Source: Variovorax sp. N23 (GTDB lineage Bacteria > Pseudomonadota > Gammaproteobacteria > Burkholderiales > Burkholderiaceae_C). From it: DNA of 64,000 nt. The stretch is taken from NCBI RefSeq assembly GCF_025486315.1, contig NZ_JAOOPY010000006.1, positions 124,001 through 188,000 of the forward strand, in the 5' to 3' direction. The notes under the pieces were generated by a model. That model was not told where the DNA came from. It saw nothing but the letters and a program-made list of their open reading frames with translations, and did no database searches. This document shows, one piece after another, positions 9,266 through 23,234 of this stretch; the first letter of the stretch is position 1, and every line of letters starts with the position of its first letter. Position numbers and translations under genes: made by a program.

Positions 9266-10399
9266 ATGAACGAACTCGCGCCTCACGCCAGCCACCCGGT
9301 GCGTTCGCGCGGGCGTCGCCATCCGGAGCCACCCGCGCCGACCCGCGACGACTTCCAGCGCGACCGCGATCGCATCGTCCACTCCACCGCCTTTCGCCGG
9401 CTGGTCTACAAGACGCAGGTTTTCCTCAACCACGAGGGCGACCTGTTCCGCACCCGCCTCACGCATTCGCTGGAGGTCGCGCAACTGGCGCGCTCCATCG
9501 CTCGCGCGCTGCAGCTGAACGAGGACCTGGTCGAGGCCATCGCGCTCGCGCACGACCTGGGGCACACGCCCTTCGGCCATGCGGGGCAGGACGCGCTGGA
9601 CGACTGCATGCGCGAACACGGTGGCTTCGAGCACAACCTGCAGAGCCTGCGTGTGGTCGACACGCTCGAACACCGCTATCCGCAGTACGACGGCCTCAAC
9701 CTCAGCTTCGAGACGCGCGAAGGCATCCTCAAGCACTGCTCGCGCGCCAACGCCGAGCACATCGAGGCCGCGGAGCCGAACGGCGTGGCCCGCCGCTTCC
9801 TCGAGCGCACGCAGCCCAGCCTCGAGGCGCAGCTGTGCAACCTGGCCGACGAGATCGCCTACAACGCGCACGACATCGACGACGGGGTGCGCTCCGGGCT
9901 CATCGGCATCGATCAGCTCGCCGAGGTCGAACTCTTCGAGCGCTATCGCCGCGAGGCGCTGGCCGAGCACCCCGGGCTCGCCGGTCGCCGCGTTCTGTAC
10001 GAAACCATCCGCCGCATGCTGAGCGCACAGGTCTACGACGTGATCGATGCGACGCGCGCGGCCATCGCGGCCGCCGCGCCGGCGGACGCCGATGCGGCGC
10101 GACAGGCCGGGCCGCTCGTGCTCTTCGGCGACGCGATGCGCGCGCAATCGGCGGCGCTCAAGCGCTTTCTCTTCCACGGGCTCTATCGGCATCCGCAGGT
10201 CATGCAGACCACCGCACAGGCCCGCGTGGTGGTGCAGGAACTGTTCGCCGCGTACCTCGGCCATCCGTCGGACATGCCCGAATCCTTTGCCGTGCGCATC
10301 GACCGGCCGCGCGCCGTGGCCGACTACATCGCCGGCATGACCGACCGTTTCGCCATGCGCGAGCACGAGCGCCTCACCGGGCGGGCGTGGACGGTATGA
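9266..10399 (+). CDS. dgt: dGTP triphosphohydrolase-like HD-domain protein
   Basis: HD-superfamily dNTP triphosphohydrolase that removes triphosphate from deoxynucleotides, probably with limited dNTP specificity. 377 residues from ATG 9266; an in-frame TTG at 9251 is less likely. The metal site is clear: R-THSLEVA, then HDLGHTPFGHAG, and a later D in DEIAYNAHDIDD. Length and the PTRDDFQRDRDRI start fit the shorter Dgt-like class rather than the 505-residue E. coli Dgt. The stop overlaps the next start by four bases (ATGA), starting a chain of four coupled genes. Confidence 0.93.
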   Translation: MNELAPHASHPVRSRGRRHPEPPAPTRDDFQRDRDRIVHSTAFRRLVYKTQVFLNHEGDLFRTRLTHSLEVAQLARSIARALQLNEDLVEAIALAHDLGHTPFGHAGQDALDDCMREHGGFEHNLQSLRVVDTLEHRYPQYDGLNLSFETREGILKHCSRANAEHIEAAEPNGVARRFLERTQPSLEAQLCNLADEIAYNAHDIDDGVRSGLIGIDQLAEVELFERYRREALAEHPGLAGRRVLYETIRRMLSAQVYDVIDATRAAIAAAAPADADAARQAGPLVLFGDAMRAQSAALKRFLFHGLYRHPQVMQTTAQARVVVQELFAAYLGHPSDMPESFAVRIDRPRAVADYIAGMTDRFAMREHERLTGRAWTV

Positions 10400-11655
10400 A
10401 CAGTGCGCCGTCGAGGCTGCCTCCCGCGACCCTGGCTGTGCTGTTCGCCGGTGTGAGTGCCGCACTGCACCTCGGCAAGCTGCCCCCGGCGGTGAGCGCC
10501 CTGCAGGCGTCGCTGGGCATCGGCCTGGTCGAAGCGGGCTTTCTGCTGGCGCTGGTGCAGGTCGCCGGCATGACGCTCGGCCTGCTGGCAGGGCTGGCGG
10601 CCGACGCGATCGGCCTGCGCCGGAGCATGCTGATCGGGTTGGCCATGCTGACCGTCGCGAGCGTGCTTGGCGGTGGGGTCGGCGTCGCGGGTTGGCCCGG
10701 CGCTGGCGCCGTGCACGCGCTGCTCGGCCTGCGCGCGATCGAGGGGCTGGGCTTCCTGATGGTCGTGATGCCGGCCCCGGCACTGATCCGCACGACCGCG
10801 CCGCCGGGCCGCGAGAAGTCGGCTCTGGGTTGGTGGGGTGCCTACATGCCGCTCGGCGTGGCAGCCGCGCTGCTCGTCGGCCCCTTCCTGATCGGTGCGG
10901 CCGGCTGGCCGGCGTGGTGGTGGGCGATTGCGGCGGTCTCCGCTGCCGCCGCGCTGTGCGTCGCGCTCTGCGTGCCGGGCGACGATGCGCATGTGCCGCC
11001 GTCGACCGCACCGCGGGCCGCGTCGTGGTCGGCCCGATCGCGCAGCACGCTGCGGTCGACCGGGCCGTGGCTCGTCGCCGCCGCATTCGCCGTGTATTCG
11101 TCCCAGTGGATCGCGGTGATCGGCTTCCTGCCGGCGATCTACGCCGAGGCCGGCGTGCCCGCGAAGTGGAGCGCACTGCTCACGGCACTGGCGGCGGCGA
11201 TGAACATCGGCGGCAACGTGCTGGGCGGGCGCTGGCTGCAGCGGGGTGTTCCGGCAGGGCGCCTGCTGCGCTGGGGGTACGCGTCGATGGCGGTCGGTGC
11301 CGTGGCGGCCTTCGCGCAGGTCGGTGCCGGTGTCGACGCCGTGGGCCTGCCGCCGCCACTGCGCTATCTCGCGATCTGCGGCTTCTCCCTGGCCGGCGGC
11401 ATGGTGCCGGCCACGCTCTTCGTGCTTGCCGTGCGTGTCGCGCCCGGTGCATCGACCGTGGCGACCACGGTCGGGCTGATGCAGCAGGCGTCGGCCTTCG
11501 GTCAGTTCGCCGCGCCGCCGCTGGTCGCCTGGCTGGCGCATCGCGCCGGGGGCTGGCAGTGGACCTGGGCCGTGACCGCGGGGTGCGCGGCGATCGGCAT
11601 CCTGCTGGCCGGCCGGCTCGCGCGGCGCAGCGCGCCGGCCGGAGTGCCCGCATGA
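10396..11655 (+). CDS. MFS transporter of unknown substrate
   Basis: Major facilitator superfamily permease, 419 residues with about 12 hydrophobic segments and a long cytoplasmic linker near residue 195-215. The loop 2-3 signature region (GLAADAIGLRRSM) is recognisable. The sequence suggests the CynX/NimT-like or general drug/metabolite group, but nothing visible fixes the substrate. ATG overlaps the dgt stop and its own stop overlaps the DUF1415 start (ATGA both times), so it is made from the same message as a dNTPase and two uncharacterised genes. Confidence 0.85.
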   Translation: MNSAPSRLPPATLAVLFAGVSAALHLGKLPPAVSALQASLGIGLVEAGFLLALVQVAGMTLGLLAGLAADAIGLRRSMLIGLAMLTVASVLGGGVGVAGWPGAGAVHALLGLRAIEGLGFLMVVMPAPALIRTTAPPGREKSALGWWGAYMPLGVAAALLVGPFLIGAAGWPAWWWAIAAVSAAAALCVALCVPGDDAHVPPSTAPRAASWSARSRSTLRSTGPWLVAAAFAVYSSQWIAVIGFLPAIYAEAGVPAKWSALLTALAAAMNIGGNVLGGRWLQRGVPAGRLLRWGYASMAVGAVAAFAQVGAGVDAVGLPPPLRYLAICGFSLAGGMVPATLFVLAVRVAPGASTVATTVGLMQQASAFGQFAAPPLVAWLAHRAGGWQWTWAVTAGCAAIGILLAGRLARRSAPAGVPA

Positions 11656-12269
11656 CGCACGGGGCCCATTCCGGCGGCGGCGAGCCGGTGCGCGCCGTGG
11701 CTGAGACAATCACCGCGGCGCAGGCCGAGGCCGACATGCGCCACTGGCTCGAAGCGGCGGTGATCGGCCTCAACCTGTGCCCGTTCGCCAAGGCCGTGCA
11801 CGCGAAGCGGCAGGTCCACTACGCGGTGCACCTGCCGGCCGATGACGACGCCGGCCTGCTCGACAGGCTGCTGGCCGAAGCGAACGCCCTGGCCGCCCTC
11901 CCGGCGGCCGAGCGCGACACCACCCTTCTGATGGCACCCCACACCTTGGCCGATTTCCTGGACTTCAACGATTTCACCGCGCGCGCCGAGCGCCGGCTGG
12001 CGCGCGCCGGTTTCGAGGGCACGCTGCAACTGGCGAGCTTCCATCCGCGCTTCCAGTTCGCGGGCACCGAGGCGGACGACATCGGCAACGCCACCAACCG
12101 TGCGCCGTACCCGACGCTGCACCTGCTGCGCGAAGAAAGCATCGACCGTGCGGTGGAAGCCTTCCCGGACGCCGAGGCGATCTTCGAGCGCAACATCGAG
12201 ACGCTCGAGGCGCTGGGCGCCGACGGCTGGGCCGCGTTGCACGTCGGCCCGGGCGGAGCCGCGCGATGA
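11652..12269 (+). CDS. DUF1415 family protein
   Basis: 205-residue conserved protein; I recognise the family by LNLCPFAKAV near residue 40 and the FHPRFQFAGT motif near residue 137. It has no signal peptide or membrane segment. Its function is not established. One conserved cysteine (in LCPFA), a His-Pro-Arg-Phe-Gln stretch and a TNRAPYPTLHLLRE segment are the most conserved-looking features and might form an active site. It is sandwiched by ATGA overlaps between the MFS permease and a methyltransferase. Confidence 0.85.
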   Translation: MTHGAHSGGGEPVRAVAETITAAQAEADMRHWLEAAVIGLNLCPFAKAVHAKRQVHYAVHLPADDDAGLLDRLLAEANALAALPAAERDTTLLMAPHTLADFLDFNDFTARAERRLARAGFEGTLQLASFHPRFQFAGTEADDIGNATNRAPYPTLHLLREESIDRAVEAFPDAEAIFERNIETLEALGADGWAALHVGPGGAAR

Positions 12270-13126
12270 GCAAGCTCGACAAGGCCGCGAAGGCCGAAGC
12301 CGACGTGCTGCAGGAGCTGCGGCCGGGCCAGTCCATCGAACTGCTCAAGGAACTGCACATCCTCACGCGCGAAGGCCGGCTGAACCAGGATTCGCGGCGC
12401 AAGCTCAAGCAGGTCTACCACCTGTTCCAGTTCATCGAGAAGCTGCTGCGCGAGCTGCCGGGGGAGGGCGCCGGCGCCACGCTGGCCGACCACGGGGCCG
12501 GCAAGTCGTACCTCGGATTCATCATCTACGACCTGTTCTTCAAGGCGCTCGGCGGTGGCCATGTCTACGGCATCGAGACGCGCGGCGAGCTGATCGAGAA
12601 GTCGCGCGCGCTGGCCGCGCGGCTGGGCTTCGATCGCATGGCCTTCCTCAACCTGACGGTGGCTGAATCGACCCACGCCAGCGAACTGCCGGCGCAGATC
12701 GACGTGGTCACGGCGCTGCACGCCTGCGACACCGCGACCGACGACGCCATCGCCTTCGGCCTGGCGAAGCAGGCGAAGTTCATGGTGCTGGTGCCCTGCT
12801 GCCAGGCCGAGATCGCCGCCTGCCTGCGCCAGACCAAGGCGCTGGCCCTGTCGCGCACGCCGCTGGCCGAGCTGTGGCGGCATCCGCTGCACACGCGCGA
12901 GATCGGCAGCCAGCTCACCAATGTGCTGCGCTGCCTGTACCTGGAAGCGCAGGGCTACCAGGTCACGGTGACCGAGCTGGTCGGCTGGGAGCACAGCATG
13001 AAGAACGAGCTCATCATCGCGCGGCGCACCGGCCACGCGAAGGCGAGCGCGGCCGAACGGCTGCGCAGCCTGCTGGCGGAGTTCGGCCTCTCCTCGCTGC
13101 TGGAAACGCGCTTCCGTCTGCACTGA
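12266..13126 (+). CDS. SAM-dependent methyltransferase (Methyltransf_32-like)
   Basis: 286-residue class I methyltransferase. An N-terminal helical region (1-70) precedes the SAM-binding motif I (LADHGAGKSYLGF), an acidic motif II (YGIETR) and a VPCCQAE motif near residue 175. This combination resembles the Methyltransf_32 family that includes TRMT13/METTL25-like proteins, so an RNA substrate is a reasonable guess, not a demonstration. Last gene in the dgt chain, overlapping DUF1415 by four bases. Confidence 0.85.
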   Translation: MSKLDKAAKAEADVLQELRPGQSIELLKELHILTREGRLNQDSRRKLKQVYHLFQFIEKLLRELPGEGAGATLADHGAGKSYLGFIIYDLFFKALGGGHVYGIETRGELIEKSRALAARLGFDRMAFLNLTVAESTHASELPAQIDVVTALHACDTATDDAIAFGLAKQAKFMVLVPCCQAEIAACLRQTKALALSRTPLAELWRHPLHTREIGSQLTNVLRCLYLEAQGYQVTVTELVGWEHSMKNELIIARRTGHAKASAAERLRSLLAEFGLSSLLETRFRLH

Positions 13127-13132
13127 GAGGCC

Positions 13133-13825
13133 ATGGCCCGCCTGCCCCGACTCACGCTGCCCGGCCAGCCGCACCACGTGATCCAGCGCGGCAACAACCG
13201 CCAGGCCATCTTCATCGACAGCGCCGACCGGGAGCGCCTGCTGGCGCTCTGGGCCGAGCAGGCGCCGCGCTTCGACGTGGCGCTGCATGCCTACGTGCTG
13301 ATGGACAACCACTTCCATTTGCTGGCGACGCCGGCGACAGCGGATGGGCTGCCGAAGTTCATGCAGGCGGTCGGTCGCAGCTACGTCCGCGCCTTCAACG
13401 ACCGCCATGGCCGCAGCGGCACGCTGTGGGAAGGGCGCTACCGCGCCACGGTGCTGCAGGCCGAGCGCTATCTTCTGCCCTGCATGGTCTACATGGACCT
13501 CAATCCGGTGCGTGCCGGCCTGGTGGCGGAGGCACGCGACTTCCCCTGGTCGAGCCATCACCACTACGCCGGACTCCGCACCGATCGCTTCCTGTCGCCG
13601 CATCCGCTGTACTGGACGCTGGGCAACACGCCGTTCGCGCGCGAGGCGGCCTACGCCGAACTGGTGCGAGGCGGCGTCGGCGCGCGCGACCAGCAGGTGT
13701 TGACCGAGTCCGCCCTGCAAGGGTGGGCGGCGGGGGACGAGCGCTTCGTGGCCCTGCTGCAGGAGGCGACGGGGCGGCGTCTGGTCAAGGCGCGGGCCGG
13801 GCGGCGGCCGTTGCCAAAGGCCTGA
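13133..13825 (+). mobile_element. REP-associated tyrosine transposase (RAYT, Y1_Tnp)
   Basis: Single-strand DNA transposase-like protein of 230 residues, six bases after the methyltransferase stop. The HUH-type metal motif is NHFHLL (His60, His62), the candidate catalytic tyrosine is Tyr84 in GRSYVRAFN, and the RAYT hallmarks GTLWEGRYRA and MVYMDLNPVRA follow. It looks intact and full length. RAYTs usually occur as single, vertically kept copies that act on REP palindromes; an AT-rich, hairpin-bearing stretch follows immediately. No second transposase or terminal repeats bounding an insertion sequence are visible. Confidence 0.92.
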
Positions 13826-13930
13826 GCAACGGCAACACGGCGAACGTGTTGACGTGCTTCCTTAATATGTCCCCAATTAATATCCGAATGGAATAATCAG
13901 AATTAATTTAGTATCTGACCCCTATTAAAA
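13826..13930 (+). other. Hairpin and AT-rich stretch after the RAYT gene
   Basis: A perfect 6-base-pair hairpin AACACG-GCGAA-CGTGTT lies at 13834-13850. From 13861 to 13930 the base composition drops sharply to AT-rich, with two AATTAAT copies and the boxes ATGTCCCC (13867-13874) and CTGACCCC (13915-13922). It is unlike the neighbouring sequence and abuts the RAYT gene, so it may be that protein's recognition element or a remnant of its mobilisation. It also sits just upstream of the gltB promoter. Confidence 0.5.
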
Positions 13931-13933
13931 AGC

Positions 13934-13962
13934 TTGGCATTGTTTGTGCAACGCAATATCCT
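13934..13962 (+). promoter_or_regulatory. Candidate sigma-70 promoter of gltBD
   Basis: TTGGCA (13934-13939), a 17-base spacer and TATCCT (13957-13962), giving a leader of about 40 bases before the gltB start at 14011. Confidence 0.5.
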
Positions 13963-14010
13963 CCGTTTCCCTGCGAATTTCCCGCGAAAAAAATGAAGGA
14001 GTGCGTCCCC

Positions 14011-18750
<4,740 letters not shown>

Positions 18751-18787
18751 CACGCAGTCGCCAAGAACAAAGGAACAGGACAGCACG

Positions 18788-20266
18788 ATGGGAAAGATCA
18801 CCGGCTTCATGGAGTACGAGCGTCTCGAAGAGGGCTACAGGCCCGTCGAGGAGCGCCTCAAGCACTACAAGGAATTCGTCGTCGGCCTCGACAGGGACCA
18901 GGCCAAGATCCAGGGGGCGCGCTGCATGGATTGCGGCACGCCCTTCTGCAACAGCGGTTGCCCGGTCAACAACATCATTCCGGACTTCAACGACCTGGTG
19001 TACCGCGACGACTGGCAGAACGCCTTCGCGGTGCTCGACTCGACCAACAACTTCCCGGAATTCACCGGCCGCATCTGCCCCGCCCCGTGCGAGGCGGCCT
19101 GCGTGCTCAACGTGAACGACGACGCGGTCGGCATCAAGTCGATCGAGCACGCGATCATCGACCGCGCCTGGAACGAAGGCTGGGTGAAGCCGCGCGTCGC
19201 CAAGCACAAGACCGGCAGGAAGGTCGCCGTGGTCGGTGCCGGCCCCGCGGGCCTGGCCGCGGCTCAGCAGCTGGCGCGTGCCGGCCATGACGTGACGCTG
19301 TTCGAGAAGAACGACCGCGTGGGCGGCCTGCTGCGCTACGGCATTCCCGACTTCAAGATGGAGAAGACGCACATCGACCGCCGTGTCGAGCAGATGAAGG
19401 CCGAGGGCGTGACCTTCCGCACCGGCGTGATCGTCGGCGCTGCCAAGGACACGCTGGGCAAGGATTCCAAGGTCACGAACTGGGCCAAGGAAACCGTCAC
19501 GCCCGAGCAGCTGGACAAGGAATTCGACGCGGTGCTGCTGACCGGCGGTGCCGAGCAGTCGCGCGACCTGCCGGTGCCCGGCCGCGAACTCGACGGCATC
19601 CATTTCGCGATGGAGTTCCTGCCGCAGCAGAACAAGGTCAACGCGGGCGACAAGCTCAAGGGCCAGCTGCGCGCCGACGGCAAGCACGTCATCGTGATTG
19701 GTGGCGGCGACACCGGTTCCGACTGCGTGGGCACCAGCAACCGCCATGGCGCGGCCAGCGTCACGCAGTTCGAGCTGATGCCGCAGCCGCCCGAGGAAGA
19801 GAACCGCCCGATGACCTGGCCGTACTGGCCGTACAAGCTGCGCACCAGCTCCAGCCACGAAGAAGGCTGCGAGCGCGAGTTCGCCATCTCGACCAAGGAA
19901 TTCATCGGTGACAAGGGCAAGGTCACCGGCCTGAAGACCGTGCGTGTCGAGTGGAAGGACGGCAAGATGGTCGAGGTGGCCGGCAGCGAGCAGATCCTCA
20001 AGGCCGACTTGGTGCTCCTGGCCATGGGCTTCGTCAGCCCGGTCGCGAGCGTGCTCGACGCCTTCGGCATCGAGAAGGACGCACGCGGCAACGCCAAGGC
20101 CACGGTCGAGTTCACCGGGGGTTATGCCACCAGCGTTCCGAAGGTCTTTGCCGCCGGCGACATGCGCCGTGGCCAGTCGCTCGTGGTGTGGGCCATCCGC
20201 GAGGGCCGGCAGGCGGCGCGCTCGGTCGACGAATTCCTGATGGGCTTCAGCGACCTGCCTCGCTGA
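18788..20266 (+). CDS. gltD: Glutamate synthase (NADPH) small subunit
   Basis: Electron-input subunit of glutamate synthase: takes electrons from NADPH through FAD and two 4Fe-4S clusters to GltB. 492 residues. The N-terminal cysteine sets are C46, C49, C54, C58 and C97, C101, C105. The FAD-binding [12 protein letters not shown] lies near residue 150 and an NAD(P)H-binding [10 protein letters not shown] near 305. AAAGGAACAGG precedes the ATG. Ends ahead of a hairpin with a T tract (20319-20356). Confidence 0.97.
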   Translation: MGKITGFMEYERLEEGYRPVEERLKHYKEFVVGLDRDQAKIQGARCMDCGTPFCNSGCPVNNIIPDFNDLVYRDDWQNAFAVLDSTNNFPEFTGRICPAPCEAACVLNVNDDAVGIKSIEHAIIDRAWNEGWVKPRVAKHKTGRKVAVVGAGPAGLAAAQQLARAGHDVTLFEKNDRVGGLLRYGIPDFKMEKTHIDRRVEQMKAEGVTFRTGVIVGAAKDTLGKDSKVTNWAKETVTPEQLDKEFDAVLLTGGAEQSRDLPVPGRELDGIHFAMEFLPQQNKVNAGDKLKGQLRADGKHVIVIGGGDTGSDCVGTSNRHGAASVTQFELMPQPPEEENRPMTWPYWPYKLRTSSSHEEGCEREFAISTKEFIGDKGKVTGLKTVRVEWKDGKMVEVAGSEQILKADLVLLAMGFVSPVASVLDAFGIEKDARGNAKATVEFTGGYATSVPKVFAAGDMRRGQSLVVWAIREGRQAARSVDEFLMGFSDLPR

Positions 20267-20318
20267 AACGTGTCGTAACGTCAACCGGTGGAGTCCCTTA
20301 TCATGGGGGCTCACCGCG

Positions 20319-20356
20319 AGCCGGGATGCCTGAAGGGCGCCCCGGCTTTTCTTTTT
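20319..20356 (+). terminator. Hairpin with T tract between gltD and mlaF
   Basis: AGCCGGG (20319-20325) pairs with CCCGGCT (20341-20347) across a 15-base loop and is followed by TTTCTTTTT. It fits an intrinsic terminator for gltBD. It ends only five bases before the mlaF ATG, so it overlaps the place where an mlaF leader and ribosome site should be. Confidence 0.5.
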
Positions 20357-20361
20357 CAAGT

Positions 20362-21183
20362 ATGGACGCCAACACTCCTTCGCTCATCGAGTTCCGTGAC
20401 GTGACCTTCGGGTACGGCGCGCGTGCGATCCTGGACGGCGTGTCGTTCGCCGTGCCGCGCGGCAAGGTGACGGCGCTCATGGGCGCCTCCGGCGGCGGCA
20501 AGACCACCGTGCTGCGGCTGATCGGCGGGCAACTGCGCGCACAGCGCGGCGAGGTGCTGTTCGACGGTGCCGACATCGGCCAGATGAAGGCCCCGGCGCT
20601 CTATGCCGCCCGGCGCCGCATGGGCATGCTGTTCCAGTTCGGTGCGCTGTTCACCGACATGAGTGTCTTCGACAATGTGGCTTTCCCGCTGCGCGAGCAC
20701 ACGTCCTTGCCCGAAGCGCTGGTGCGCGACATCGTGCTCATGAAGCTCGACGCGGTCGGCCTGCGCGGCGCGCGCGACCTGCGGCCCAGCGAGGTGTCGG
20801 GCGGCATGGCGCGGCGCGTGGCGCTGGCCCGTGCCATCGCGCTCGACCCCGACCTGGTGATGTACGACGAGCCGTTCGCCGGCCTCGACCCGATCTCGCT
20901 GGGCACTGCCGCGCGCCTGATCCGCCAGTTGAACGACACGCTCGGCCTCACGAGCATCATCGTGTCGCACGACCTGGAAGAGACCTTCCGCATCGCCGAC
21001 CACGTGATCATCCTGGCCAACGGCGGCATCGCGGCGCAGGGGCGGCCCGCACAGGTGCGGGAGAGCGTCGACCCGCTGGTCCACCAGTTCGTCAACGCGC
21101 TGCCCGACGGGCCGGTGCATTTCCATTACCCCGGGGCTTCGATCGAAGACGACTTCGGCCCCGCGCCGGGAGGACATCGATGA
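20362..21183 (+). CDS. mlaF: Phospholipid ABC transporter ATP-binding protein MlaF
   Basis: ATPase of the MlaFEDB complex, which moves phospholipids between the inner membrane and periplasmic MlaC to keep the outer membrane asymmetric. 273 residues from ATG 20362. Walker A GASGGGKTT, signature VSGGMARR, Walker B LVMYDEPFAGLD and the H-loop SHDLEET are in order. The ribosome site is poor because a hairpin precedes the start. The C-terminus (residues 245-273) extends past the core fold, as in MlaF proteins where it contacts the partner subunit. Overlaps mlaE by four bases. Confidence 0.96.
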   Translation: MDANTPSLIEFRDVTFGYGARAILDGVSFAVPRGKVTALMGASGGGKTTVLRLIGGQLRAQRGEVLFDGADIGQMKAPALYAARRRMGMLFQFGALFTDMSVFDNVAFPLREHTSLPEALVRDIVLMKLDAVGLRGARDLRPSEVSGGMARRVALARAIALDPDLVMYDEPFAGLDPISLGTAARLIRQLNDTLGLTSIIVSHDLEETFRIADHVIILANGGIAAQGRPAQVRESVDPLVHQFVNALPDGPVHFHYPGASIEDDFGPAPGGHR

Positions 21184-21962
21184 GCATCTGGAATCCGGCC
21201 GACGTCGGCTTCGCCGTCCGCAGCAAGCTGGCCGACATGGGCCGCGGCGCACGGCTGTTCATGCGACTGGCCGGTCCGGGCGCACGCAGCCTGGGCCGCT
21301 TCTCGCTGGTGCGCGACCAGATCCACTTCCTGGGCAACTACTCGCTGGCGATCATCGCGATCTCCGGGCTGTTCGTCGGCTTCGTGCTCGGCCTGCAGGG
21401 CTACTACACGCTTCAGCGCTACGGATCGGCCGACGCGCTGGGCCTGCTGGTCGCGCTGAGCCTGGTGCGGGAACTCGGCCCGGTGGTGGCCGCGCTGCTC
21501 TTCGCGGGGCGTGCCGGTACCTCGCTGACGGCCGAGATCGGCCTCATGAAGGCGGGAGAGCAACTGAGCGCCATGGAGATGATGGCGGTCGACCCGGTGC
21601 AGCGCATCTTGGCGCCGCGCTTCTGGGCCGGCGTGATCACCATGCCGCTGCTGGCCGCCGTGTTCAGCGCGGTCGGCATCCTGGGCGGCTACGTGGTCGG
21701 CGTGCTCATGCTGGGGCTCGATCCGGGCTCCTTCTGGAGCCAGATGCAGGGTGGCGTCGACGTCTGGAAGGATGTCGGCAACGGGGTGGTCAAGAGCGTC
21801 GTCTTCGGCTTCACCGTGACCTTCGTGGCCCTGCTGCAGGGTTTCGAGGCGCAGCCCACGCCGGAGGGCGTGTCGCGCGCCACGACACGGACCGTGGTGG
21901 TGGCCTCGCTGGCCGTGCTCGGCCTGGATTTCCTGCTGACGGCGATGATGTTCAGCATCTAG
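21180..21962 (+). CDS. mlaE: Phospholipid ABC transporter permease MlaE
   Basis: Inner-membrane permease of the Mla system. 260 residues with an amphipathic N-terminus and about five or six hydrophobic segments. The family core is visible in LVRELGPVVAALLFAGRAG and LTAEIGLMKAGEQ. ATG overlaps the mlaF stop (ATGA) and GGGAGGA sits nine bases before it. Confidence 0.96.
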   Translation: MSIWNPADVGFAVRSKLADMGRGARLFMRLAGPGARSLGRFSLVRDQIHFLGNYSLAIIAISGLFVGFVLGLQGYYTLQRYGSADALGLLVALSLVRELGPVVAALLFAGRAGTSLTAEIGLMKAGEQLSAMEMMAVDPVQRILAPRFWAGVITMPLLAAVFSAVGILGGYVVGVLMLGLDPGSFWSQMQGGVDVWKDVGNGVVKSVVFGFTVTFVALLQGFEAQPTPEGVSRATTRTVVVASLAVLGLDFLLTAMMFSI

Positions 21963-21987
21963 TAGAAACGCACAACGAGATCGAACC

Positions 21988-22476
21988 ATGCAACGTTCCA
22001 ACAATGACATCTGGGTGGGCCTGTTCGTGCTGATCGGCGCGGCGGCGCTGCTCTTCCTGGCGCTGCAGTCGGCCAACCTGCTGAGCCTGAGTTTCCAAAA
22101 GTCTTACACGGTCACGGCGCGTTTCGACAACATCGGCGGCCTCAAGCCCCAGGCCGCGCTCAAGAGCGCGGGCGTGGTGGTCGGACGTGTCGAGTCGATC
22201 ACGTTCGACGACAAGAATTTCCAGGCCAGTGTGACGCTGTCTTTGCAAAATCGCTACAGTTTCCCCAAGGACAGCTCGCTCAAGATCCTGACCAGTGGCC
22301 TGCTCGGCGAGCAGTACATCGGGATCGAGGCGGGTGCCGAGGAAAAGAACCTTCAGCAGGGTGACGTGATCACTTCCACGCAATCTGCGGTCGTTCTGGA
22401 AAATCTGATCAGCCAGTTCCTGTACAGCAAGGCAGCCGAGGGCAGTTCGCAACCAGCGCCAGCCACCAAGAAATGA
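21988..22476 (+). CDS. mlaD: MCE-domain phospholipid transport protein MlaD
   Basis: Hexameric periplasmic ring of the Mla transporter, anchored in the inner membrane. 162 residues: an N-terminal membrane helix (about 8-28) and one MCE domain (about 38-118, with FDNIGGLKPQAAL and GLLGEQYIGIE), then a short tail ending in PAPATKK. Its stop overlaps the mlaA start by four bases. Confidence 0.95.
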   Translation: MQRSNNDIWVGLFVLIGAAALLFLALQSANLLSLSFQKSYTVTARFDNIGGLKPQAALKSAGVVVGRVESITFDDKNFQASVTLSLQNRYSFPKDSSLKILTSGLLGEQYIGIEAGAEEKNLQQGDVITSTQSAVVLENLISQFLYSKAAEGSSQPAPATKK

Positions 22477-23228
22477 TGCCCTCCACCTCCGTATCTCCGG
22501 CCGCATCGGCCCCGATCCCGCTGCGGCGCGTCCGCTTCGCCGCCGCAGCGCTGATGCTGGCGACCCTGGCCGGCTGTGCCAGCGGGCCTTACCCGAACAA
22601 GGCCGACCCCTTCGAGCCCCTGAATCGCGGTGTCTTCAGTTTCAACGACGCGGTCGACCGGACGGTGCTGGTGCCGGTGGCCACGACCTACCAGAAGGTG
22701 CTGCCGTCGCCGGTGCGCACGGGGGTCAACAACTTCTTCGCGAATCTGGGTGACGTCTGGAACTTCGCCAACAGCGTGTTGCAACTCAAGCCGCAGAACA
22801 GCGCCGAGACCTTCATGCGGCTCAACGTCAACACCTTCTTCGGCCTGGGCGGCCTGATCGACGTGGCCAGCGAACTGGGCATCGACCGGCACAGCGAGGA
22901 TTTCGGCCAGACCCTGGGCCGCTACGGCGTGCCCAGCGGCCCCTATGTGGTGCTGCCGATCCTGGGCCCGTCCACGGTGCGCGACACGGCGGCCCTGCCG
23001 ATCGATCTCAAGGGCGATCTGGTCGGCTATGTCCACGACATCCCGGTCCGCAATTCGATGTACGTGCTGCGCGTCGTCGACACCCGCGCCACCTACCTCC
23101 GGGCCGGCCGCCTGATTGGCGATGCCGCACTCGACAAGTACTCCTTCACACGCGATGCGTACCTCCAGCGCCGGCGCAGCGAGGTGTACGACGGCAACCC
23201 GCCGGACGACGGCGCCGGTGCCGACTGA
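22473..23228 (+). CDS. mlaA: Outer-membrane phospholipid removal lipoprotein MlaA (VacJ)
   Basis: Outer-membrane lipoprotein that extracts phospholipids from the outer leaflet and passes them to MlaC. 251 residues. The signal peptide ends in the lipobox LAGC and the mature protein opens with the family segment DPFEPLNRGVFSFND. Further MlaA hallmarks are FFANLGD, FGLGGLIDVASE and DFGQTLGRYG. In E. coli mlaA lies elsewhere; its place between mlaD and mlaC is the arrangement common in betaproteobacteria. Confidence 0.95.
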   Translation: MMPSTSVSPAASAPIPLRRVRFAAAALMLATLAGCASGPYPNKADPFEPLNRGVFSFNDAVDRTVLVPVATTYQKVLPSPVRTGVNNFFANLGDVWNFANSVLQLKPQNSAETFMRLNVNTFFGLGGLIDVASELGIDRHSEDFGQTLGRYGVPSGPYVVLPILGPSTVRDTAALPIDLKGDLVGYVHDIPVRNSMYVLRVVDTRATYLRAGRLIGDAALDKYSFTRDAYLQRRRSEVYDGNPPDDGAGAD

Positions 23229-23234
23229 GGGGCC

